Source of the DNA: Brasilonema sp. UFV-L1
GTDB lineage: Bacteria; Cyanobacteriota; Cyanobacteriia; Cyanobacteriales; Nostocaceae
Direction of reading: 5' to 3'
Length of the DNA stretch: 49,540 bases
NCBI RefSeq assembly: GCF_012912105.1
Contig: NZ_QMEA01000042.1
Span: forward strand, 1 to 49,540
Below, one piece after another: positions 43,207-49,540 of the stretch. The notes beneath the pieces are model-generated. The model worked only from the letters and a program-made list of their open reading frames with translations. It was not told where the DNA came from and ran no database searches. Numbering within the stretch: position 1 is the first letter of the stretch; each line of letters opens with the position of its first letter. The position numbers and the translations under genes are program-made.

Positions 43207-43612
43207 GAGTATAACCTCCTATAGTCGGCAACACTACATTAGACCGTATAGAAAGAGCGTATCACCGGCATCCACCGCAGGAGAGAGGAATATAGTTAGA
43301 GTGGGAAGTCACTCGCTAGCCCCTAAGGGGGGGCTGCGCAAACGCTGCCTACGGCACGCTACGCTAACAAATTCAAAATTCAAAATCACCGATAGCGCAG
43401 CGGGCAAGGGAGGGCATAGATTGGATGCCACAGGCTTGCCCTGAGCCCTATGCCTACGGCACGGCTGCGCCTATCGGGCACGGCTTGAGGCCGAACGGAT
43501 TCGCAGTCGCCTCTGTCGGGAAACCCTCCTGCGCCGTGCTGTCTCACCGCAAAGCGTCTACGGAGGAAACCTCCGCTCCAACTTCTCTCAAAATTCACGC
43601 ATTAAAGACAAC
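43207..43612. repeat. repeat-dense intergenic region
   Basis: It holds a GCTAGCCCCTAAGGGGGGGC copy (43316 onward), AATTCAAAATTCAAAATC simple repeat (43371 onward), GCCTACGGCACGG palindromes, and TCGGGAAACCCTCCTGCG (43516 onward) matching the island at 39790. No coding pattern seen on either strand. The left end contains the promoter of the small membrane protein. Confidence 0.6.
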
Positions 43613-43715
43613 AGGACTTACGCACAGACACGAAAGAAACCGGGTTTCACAGACCACAGACTTACGGCTAAAATGACGATTTTTCGTAAAGAAACCCGGT
43701 TTCTGCGTAAGTTCT
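43613..43715. mobile_element. MITE-like element, ACTTACGCA ends
   Basis: Outer arms AGGACTTACGCA (43613-43624) and TGCGTAAGTTCT (43704-43715) and inner arms GAAACCGGGTTTC (43636-43648) and GAAACCCGGTTTC (43691-43703). About 103 bp without coding capacity. The GGACTTACG end is shared with the element at 49367. Confidence 0.65.
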
Positions 43716-43728
43716 AGATTATTCGGTT

Positions 43729-44493
43729 TCATCCTTGTGACCGAATTCTTTGAATATCTTTAAACAGAGCTGATTTAAATTCGTATCCAAGCAGTTGTTT
43801 GAGCTTAGGAGTTGCTCGTTCTAGCACTTCTTGCCGCACGTCATGCAACGGGTCTTCAAGAGGACGCACGAACTTAGGACCATAGTTGCCAAGAATTGAG
43901 ACTCTTGGCTTCTCTGTAGCATTGACAGAGGTATCATGCCAGCAAAGACCGTGGGAAACAACGACTGAGCCAGCCTTTCCAGTGACTTTTTCAGCCGTTT
44001 TTGAAAAGTATACTGAGTCAGGCGGACTGCAAAGCTTCTGGCTACCTGGAGTGAAAAGTGGCGCACCGTTTTCCTCTTTGAAGTCCTCAACCATCCAAAT
44101 GACTTGAACTTCCATTATGGGATAAGTCGGAAACGGCGGCTTCATTGTCCAATAAGGATAGTCTACGTGTACACCCATGTTTGTCGCACCAGGGTTGAGT
44201 ATGTGAGCGGAGAAACCACCAAGTGTCATGTCATTCCCCAAAATAGTCTCGATGATTTCGATTATTGTTGGGTGCTGCACCATCAACTCGAAAATTTCGC
44301 CTTTGTAAATTAAGCCATACAATCGTTCCTTGTCTCCATCTATCAACAATTTTCCTTGCTGGCGCTCCTCCTGTGCGAGTTTGAGAACAAGGGAGCGAGC
44401 CTCTTGCGCCTGTTCTGCACTTAATACCTCAGGAATCAGAACATATCCCTTGCCTTGAATAATTTCGTCTACCAAACTTGCAACTTCTTTCAT
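43729..44493 (-). CDS. phytanoyl-CoA dioxygenase (PhyH) family oxygenase
   Basis: 254 residues, a soluble Fe(II)/2-oxoglutarate oxygenase. The metal triad is the H-x-D of GVHVDYPYW and a distal His in VVVSHGLCWHDTS, with the 2-oxoglutarate Arg in TEKPRVSILGNYGP. The N-terminal GKGYVLIPEVLSAEQAQEAR is the usual PhyH opening. Bacterial PhyH enzymes often hydroxylate or halogenate natural products. It starts 66 bases after the extended end of the minus-strand glycosyltransferase gene, so the two probably form a tailoring pair. ATG at 44491-44493. Confidence 0.85.
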   Translation of the reverse strand: MKEVASLVDEIIQGKGYVLIPEVLSAEQAQEARSLVLKLAQEERQQGKLLIDGDKERLYGLIYKGEIFELMVQHPTIIEIIETILGNDMTLGGFSAHILNPGATNMGVHVDYPYWTMKPPFPTYPIMEVQVIWMVEDFKEENGAPLFTPGSQKLCSPPDSVYFSKTAEKVTGKAGSVVVSHGLCWHDTSVNATEKPRVSILGNYGPKFVRPLEDPLHDVRQEVLERATPKLKQLLGYEFKSALFKDIQRIRSQG

Positions 44494-44559
44494 CGTAAAA
44501 TTAACTCCTGACCAATGATTTGTGTTGTTGTTAGGCGTTTAGTTTTTATCTGTTATTGT

Positions 44560-45840
44560 TTAAATCGTTTGAGCCAAGACAGGCTTACCTGTAGATACCG
44601 CCTTCTCGACAATATCAGCAGCGCGACTCACTCCCCCAGCCTGACGAATAGCTTCTTGCAACCTCAGAGCATTCTGCTTGTAAGATTCTTGCGTTAACAC
44701 TCGCTTGATGGCTTCTCGCAGCTTAGAAACACTCTATTTGTTGAGGGAAACAACTTCACCCGCCCCAGCCCAAGCAATACGCGCCGCTATCCCTGGCTGA
44801 TCATTGGCAATGGGAATAGCAACCATTGGCACACCATTAGTTAAGCATTCTAGGGTGGTATTCATTCCTGCATGAGTAATCATGAAGGTGGTTTTTTTTA
44901 GCAATTCCAATTGGGGTACATATTTGACAACTAAAGGCTCACCCGGTAATTTCGGCAGTGCTTCTGGTTCAAGTGAACCTCCCAGAGACATCACGAACTG
45001 AACATCCAACCCCTCACATGCTTGAGCAATATCACGGAAAACGTACTGTAGCCGATTTTGTACAGTCCCTAGTGAAGCATAAATCAAGGGTTGTCCCGTC
45101 AACTTTTCATATGGAAAATCAACAGCATCCCGACCAACTGGACTATGATAAGGTCCTGTAAAATGAAACCACTGAGGTAAGTGCTGTCTTGGAAATTCTA
45201 GTTCAGCAGGCTGTTGACTGATTTGAGCTAGTTGAGAGAAGCGATCAGTAGAAACAGAGGGTATGGGTAAGTTCCACTCTCGGCGATACTCAGCTATCAC
45301 CTCTTTGACTGGTTTGGTCATGCGTTTAAGCAACTCATAACCTGTTTGATTGCGAAGACGTGCCCACCAGGCAGGATTATAGCGCCAGTTTGTGAAATGA
45401 GGGGGAACACTCTCTTCTCTGTTAACAGCTACAGCACTACATACAGTCACGAAAGGAATATCTAGAGATTCTGCAACAGCTGCTCCCCCTGGTGAAACTT
45501 GGTCTATTAACAGTGCTTCGACACCTGCTTGTTTGATGGCTGTTGGTGCATCTCGAAGTATGACAACCGCTGACTCTTTAAGCAGATTGATAGTATATTT
45601 TGTTGCTGCAAGTCCGCTTAGTTTTCCAAGATCTGTCAAACATTGTGCGATCGCCCCACTTGGAAATTCTGATTCGCCTATTGCCCTAAATTCTAATCCT
45701 GCTGCTAGTATCCTAGGTTTCGCATCAAGCATTCCGATGAAAGTCACATGATGACCACGCTTTTGTAGTTCTTTTCCTAAGGGAATCATCGTGTTAAGGT
45801 GACCAGTGGATGCAGGGCAGATTAGTCCAAAATGAGTCAT
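44560..45840 (-). pseudogene. MGT/UGT-type glycosyltransferase gene with internal amber stop
   Basis: A GT-B glycosyltransferase (UDP-glucuronosyl/MurG-like macrolide type). From ATG 45840: THFGLICPASTGHLNTMIPL, then the C-terminal nucleotide-sugar domain with PLIYASLGTVQN, FMITHAGMNTTLECLTNGVP and VAIPIANDQPGIAARI. After GAGEVVSLNK a TAG (44734-44736) interrupts the frame, yet the same frame continues for 57 sensible codons (SVSKLREAIKRVLTQESYKQ, ending TGKPVLAQTI) to TAA at 44560-44562. A single base change (for example TTG to TAG) explains it. The truncated product would lack the C-terminal helices that complete the fold. Full length would be 426 residues. Confidence 0.8.
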
Positions 45841-46127
45841 AGCTGATACTTTACAAAAGTTCAATAGAGTTTCAGATATGGCAAGCAAAACTATGCAACG
45901 GTTAAACTCAAAACCCGTTATCTACTTATTAAGTGCCAATCAAATCAGCTTATGCACTTAACTTAGATAGAGCATAAATGTAAAGAAATTGAACACTTTT
46001 GACAGAAGGCTTGCAAAAAAACAACTTTTGGTATACTAGCCCTCTGCTAATCACACATTTTACTTAAGTGTTAAAAACCTGTCCAACATTAGTTTTTCAT
46101 AGTATATTTATTCCCATGCTGTACGTC

Positions 46128-47570
46128 CTACCTATTTGATGATTCACTTAAAGCTGAAAATTGCTCTTCATTAATTCGTCCAGCTTGATATAACGTCTCT
46201 GTGATTTCTGACATCGTTAAAACAGAATGACCTCGATAACCATTTTCTTGTAATCGGTTTTTCACCCCTTGTTCATGGTCGATAAAAACTACAATATCAT
46301 TGATATTTAATCCGACAGATTTTAACTTTTCTGCTCCTTCCATAACGCTTTTACCACTGATGAGAATATCATCGACAACAACAACGGTTTCTCCTGGATA
46401 AAATTCACCCTCAATTAACCTTCGAGTTCCATGTGCTTTCGCTTCTTTGCGCGGGAAAATCATTGGACAATTGAGACGTAATGCTAAACCAGTAGCTGTA
46501 GGTAAAGAGCCATAAGGAATACCTGCTACTCTATCAAATTCTAAGCTTTTCAAAATCTCTTCATAAGCATTGATAACTTGATTAAAAACTTGTGGATTAG
46601 AAATAATTGTCCGTAAATCAACATAATAAGGAAATGTAGTACCTGATGCTTGCACATAGTTACCAAACATAATGCAACCGATATCATAAAGTTGCAAAAT
46701 CAAATCTTGCTGCGGATGTTGTTCTAATAGACAAACATCAGGTAACCATACAGAACAACTGGAAGCATTATAGGTAATTTCAGTTTTGGCGTGATTAACT
46801 TCTGCTTGCAAAGACTGAACTTGTTCAGATAAATTTTCTTGTATCAAGATATCTTGAGGAACAGGAATCAGCAAACCGTCACCATTTGCATTCAAACCAG
46901 CTGCTAAAATTTTAGAAAGATTGTTACCTTCTGCCCAAATACTACGAGTCATGATCACTCGTTCAGGAGAAACTGCACGAATACGTGACAAAACATCTGG
47001 ATTCGTCGTCCCGACTTCTAAACCCAGTTGTTCTAGAGTCCCCCAATTTTTTGATTCCTTGACAACCTGCAAATAAAAAGGTGACTCAGTTGAAGGATAT
47101 TGCTGTAAAGTAATAGCAGTCGAATTAGAAGTACAACACAAAATAAAAACAGCCTTATCTGGGTAAACCAAAAAAGGCGCTACATGTTCTTGTCCTATAT
47201 AAGGACTCAAAGTTATCGCATCTACACCCCATTGAGCAAACACAGTTTGGGCAAAAATAGTGCTGGTATTTAAATCACCATGTTTGGCATCTAAAATAAT
47301 CGGAATGTGAGCAGGAACCGCTGCTAAAGTTTGCTGCAACAGTTCTAAACCTGGAGCACCTAAAGCTTCATAAAATCCGAGTGTCGGTTTATAAGCACAG
47401 ACTTTATCGACTGTTTCAGAAATAATAAATTGCAACCAATCCGATAATCCAGAAATGATATCTTGAGATTTGTAGCGTTTGGGTATCATTTCTAGACTAG
47501 GATCTAACCCGATGAATAGAAGACTTTGATTTTGTGATATTGCCTGATTCAACTTATCAAAAAAGTTCAT
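46128..47570 (-). CDS. pyrF-pyrE: bifunctional OMP decarboxylase / orotate phosphoribosyltransferase
   Basis: 480 residues. The N-terminal half is a type-2 orotidine-5'-phosphate decarboxylase (SLLFIGLDPSLEMIPKR, catalytic ILDAKHGDLNTSTIF with the D-x-K-x-x-D-type residues, VGTTNPDVL). The C-terminal half is orotate phosphoribosyltransferase (FDRVAGIPYGSLPTATGLAL, PRPP loop VVVVDDILISGKSVMEGAEK). The order is reversed compared with animal UMP synthase, as known for cyanobacteria. It catalyses the last two steps of UMP synthesis in the cytosol. ATG at 47568-47570; no neighbours of the pathway. Confidence 0.93.
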   Translation of the reverse strand: MNFFDKLNQAISQNQSLLFIGLDPSLEMIPKRYKSQDIISGLSDWLQFIISETVDKVCAYKPTLGFYEALGAPGLELLQQTLAAVPAHIPIILDAKHGDLNTSTIFAQTVFAQWGVDAITLSPYIGQEHVAPFLVYPDKAVFILCCTSNSTAITLQQYPSTESPFYLQVVKESKNWGTLEQLGLEVGTTNPDVLSRIRAVSPERVIMTRSIWAEGNNLSKILAAGLNANGDGLLIPVPQDILIQENLSEQVQSLQAEVNHAKTEITYNASSCSVWLPDVCLLEQHPQQDLILQLYDIGCIMFGNYVQASGTTFPYYVDLRTIISNPQVFNQVINAYEEILKSLEFDRVAGIPYGSLPTATGLALRLNCPMIFPRKEAKAHGTRRLIEGEFYPGETVVVVDDILISGKSVMEGAEKLKSVGLNINDIVVFIDHEQGVKNRLQENGYRGHSVLTMSEITETLYQAGRINEEQFSALSESSNR

Positions 47571-47638
47571 AGTTTTATTGAAAGGATAGATTTGTTGTGA
47601 CAGTCATATTTCAGAGTTTTATAAAAAATCTTTCCTAA

Positions 47639-48373
47639 TTACAGTCCTGCAAACCATTCATATCCTTGGTCTTCCCAATAACCTCGAAAACGAGACAATT
47701 GACTCACAAGTGTAATTTCAGTTATCCACTTACTTTGCTTATATCCAAGTTTAATGGGAGAAGCCAAACGAAGTGGCGCACCATTTTGTACTGGCAGAGA
47801 TTCTCCGTTTTTCTGATAAGCTAATAAAGTTTGGGGATGCAAACTTGAAGCAATATCCCAGCTTGAATAGTAGCCATCAGCCGATTGGAAGTAAACATAT
47901 CGGACATTTGCTTTCGGCTGTGCAAGAGCAACAATGTCTTGCAAGCGAACGCCTCCCCATTGCACAATTGCTGCCCAACCCTCTACACAAACATGACGAA
48001 TAATCATGGACGTTAGGGGTAAAGAGTGAATTTCTGTTAAACTCAAGCTTAAGGGATTATTGACTTCACCATTCACAATTAAACGATATTTTGCCTGGTC
48101 AATAACTGGAGTATGCCTAAAGCTATTAATAATCAAAGCTTCTGGTTGAATCTCATTGTAAGAGAATTCTGGCACAGGTTTTTGTGAGTTCAATATAAAA
48201 GCTTCAACTTTTTCATTAAGTGGTTCAGACAGTTTACCAACAACATCTTCAAACAACGGTGTTCCACATCCACCAAGAAGAAAACTTGTGCCAGACAGTC
48301 CAGAAATTTGTAAAAATCGACGGCGTGATAATTGAGGACGATGAATGCGAATTAAATTCATAGGATTTATCAT
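47639..48373 (-). CDS. Tat-exported molybdopterin-dependent oxidoreductase (sulphite oxidase/MsrP-like)
   Basis: 244 residues. The N-terminus has the twin-arginine signal LSRRRFLQISGLSGTSFLLG followed by a lipobox-like GGCG. The oxidoreductase molybdopterin-binding domain (about 85-235) includes YRLIVNGEVNNPLSLSLTEI and the Mo-ligand Cys in RHVCVEGWAAIVQWGGVRL. It resembles the YedY/MsrP branch, which repairs oxidised methionine in periplasmic proteins, but the substrate is not proven. The cytochrome b gene 71 bases upstream is on the same strand and probably supplies electrons. ATG at 48373, or 48361 giving MNLIRIHRPQ. Confidence 0.85.
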   Translation of the reverse strand: MINPMNLIRIHRPQLSRRRFLQISGLSGTSFLLGGCGTPLFEDVVGKLSEPLNEKVEAFILNSQKPVPEFSYNEIQPEALIINSFRHTPVIDQAKYRLIVNGEVNNPLSLSLTEIHSLPLTSMIIRHVCVEGWAAIVQWGGVRLQDIVALAQPKANVRYVYFQSADGYYSSWDIASSLHPQTLLAYQKNGESLPVQNGAPLRLASPIKLGYKQSKWITEITLVSQLSRFRGYWEDQGYEWFAGL

Positions 48374-48444
48374 GAGCTATTTATAACTCGTTCTCTTCCT
48401 TCACTCTTTTGAGTCTCTCTGTTTTCTGTGACTCTGCTGTTGAT

Positions 48445-49044
48445 TTACCAAAACATAGATTCAGTTAATTTATCACCTCCAGCCTGACGTCCTAACAAAA
48501 AGTGAGCTATGACAAATAAAAGAACTATTGGAACCGATGAAAAGTGAACAATTCGCAGTGCTTGCCAACTGCCAAACATATCGACAATCCAATGAAATTG
48601 AGCAGGTTTATACATTCCTAAACCTGTGAATATAGCTAAAAGTAGAATAGGAATAATACCTGTATAAATAATGCGATGCCAAGCATAAATAAGGCGTTTG
48701 GAATTTTTACTTTTTTGCAATGCTTTGAAGTCGTTGATACCTACAAATCGATGTCGCCAGCGCCGACTGATGAAAATATAAATTCCATACCAAAAAAGAT
48801 TTAGCGCAAATAACCACATAGCAGCAAAATGCCAGTGTCTACCTCCAGCCAGCCAACCTCCTAAAGTAAATATAGGAGGAATGTGCCAACCTGCTCGTCC
48901 ACCAAATACAGGATTGGCGTTGTAAATTTGCAGTCCACTGGTCAACATAATCAATACACTAATAATGTTAATCCAGTGGAAAATTTTGGCTCCTATTGCT
49001 TGAGTTGGTAACTTGCGATTTTTATAGGTAACAGTTGAAGTCAT
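48445..49044 (-). CDS. cytochrome b561-type membrane subunit
   Basis: 199 residues with four predicted transmembrane helices (IISVLIMLTSGLQIY, HFAAMWLFALNLFWYGIYIF, IIYTGIIPILLLAIFTGLGM, IVHFSSVPIVLLFVIAHFLL). Candidate haem-ligand His residues are in KIFHWINI, RHWHFAAMW, YAWHRIIY and RIVHFSSV, the pattern of the cytochrome b/b6-domain family of electron-transfer subunits. It precedes the molybdopterin oxidoreductase and is presumably its quinone-linked electron donor. ATG at 49042-49044. Confidence 0.85.
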   Translation of the reverse strand: MTSTVTYKNRKLPTQAIGAKIFHWINIISVLIMLTSGLQIYNANPVFGGRAGWHIPPIFTLGGWLAGGRHWHFAAMWLFALNLFWYGIYIFISRRWRHRFVGINDFKALQKSKNSKRLIYAWHRIIYTGIIPILLLAIFTGLGMYKPAQFHWIVDMFGSWQALRIVHFSSVPIVLLFVIAHFLLGRQAGGDKLTESMFW

Positions 49045-49192
49045 AGATAAACTTATCTATATTTGGCGTATACATTCGGTTGCCTTCAGAAACCAAGGCG
49101 TCATACCCTACACTTTACTACCTGTCAGCCATAAATTTGAGTGTTTCCGGAAATATCTAATCAGTAGTCTTTCTCAGGATTAAGCAATTCCT

Positions 49193-49258
49193 TGGCGATC
49201 GCTAGCCCCTTAGGGGGCCTGCGCTAACGCTGCTGCAAGGAAGCGCAGATCGCTATCG
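49193..49258. repeat. dispersed palindromic repeat copy
   Basis: GGCGATCGCTAGCCCCTTAG then GGGGCCTGCGCTAACGCTG, very close to the copy at 31096. It lies in the upstream region of the cytochrome b gene. HIP1 is part of the repeat. Confidence 0.7.
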
Positions 49259-49366
49259 AGCTTACGTAATTTTTACCCTAGGTAATCTGGATGAACGCCT
49301 CAGTTAACAGTTTGTTTGACCCCTGCTTTATTAACCACAGCGAAATCGAGCGATTTCTTCGGTTTA

Positions 49367-49535
49367 GGACTTACGCACTGTACAAAAAGGACATCATGTG
49401 TATAACGTGATTTGGTCGTTCCAGACTTTTAACAATTACCGTTAGATGGGTGGCGATAAGCCGGAGGCTTGACGCAAAGCGTATCGCACTCCAGATGATC
49501 GAAAAATCAAGTTTTAACTTCTTCGCCGTAAGTCC
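49367..49535. mobile_element. MITE-like element, GGACTTACG ends
   Basis: GGACTTACG (49367-49375) is mirrored by CGTAAGTCC (49527-49535). About 169 bp, no coding frame. The left flank carries a GAAATCG/CGATTTC hairpin (49342-49357). The end sequence is shared with the element at 43613. The right end is only 5 bases from the window edge, so the boundaries may extend further. Confidence 0.5.
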
Positions 49536-49540
49536 TCCGC

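Overview
The window looks like chromosomal DNA of a filamentous, probably Nostocales-type cyanobacterium. The evidence is the many HIP1 octamers (GCGATCGC, for example near 1661, 7493, 13303, 21003, 27368, 40649 and 42612), the CO2-hydration (Chp/Cup) protein, the phycobilisome-degradation genes nblA and nblB, an SLH/OprB porin, a neutral invertase, a PyrF-PyrE fusion, PEP-CTERM proteins and many short palindromic dispersed repeats. No rRNA, tRNA, CRISPR array or intact transposase was seen.

Layout. 0.1-5 kb: CO2-hydration protein, a small antitoxin-like ORF cut short by a dispersed repeat, then a minus-strand AraC regulator, DJ-1/PfpI protein and PLP decarboxylase. 5-8 kb: proline-rich peptide, ychF, and a divergent GNAT / 2OG-Fe(II) oxygenase pair. 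8.2-12.9 kb: an iron-uptake-type porin with a Fur-like palindrome upstream, and two tandem paralogous proteins, only one of which keeps its signal peptide and PEP-CTERM tail. 12.9-17 kb: DAO-type oxidase, a subtilase with a stand-alone I9-type inhibitor-like protein, and a frameshifted membrane-protein gene. 18-22 kb: two exported proteins (one PEP-CTERM with a 36-bp tandem repeat) and ilvD. 22-25.4 kb: three pentapeptide-repeat proteins of different topology, TenA and an unlisted 53-aa exported peptide. 25.5-31 kb: M42 peptidase, CBS protein, nblB, nblA and a Ser/Thr kinase. 31.4-36.4 kb: Tat-type phosphatase, Pro/Glu-rich membrane protein, PD-(D/E)XK-like protein, S41 processing protease and a decayed Uma2 gene. 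36.4-38 kb is a long gene-poor stretch. 38-43.2 kb: neutral invertase, a structured and repeat-rich island with an orphan 55-aa ribbon-helix-helix gene, rsmB, terB and a small thylakoid-type membrane protein. 43.7-49 kb: PhyH oxygenase, a glycosyltransferase with an internal amber stop, pyrF-pyrE, and a molybdopterin oxidoreductase with its cytochrome b.

A theme across the window is remodelling by short palindromic repeats: one lies in frame inside the decarboxylase, others supply C-terminal codons of two genes, one truncates a small ORF, and one displaces the 5' end of rsmB. The best candidates for something new are the cytosolic protease/inhibitor-like pair (14141-15925), the folded RNA-like element upstream of the orphan RHH gene (40020-40416), the tandem paralogue stripped of both sorting signals (10685-12541), and the nblB-nblA neighbourhood with its long structured leader. 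Functions are read from motifs and remembered families; no database search was possible.
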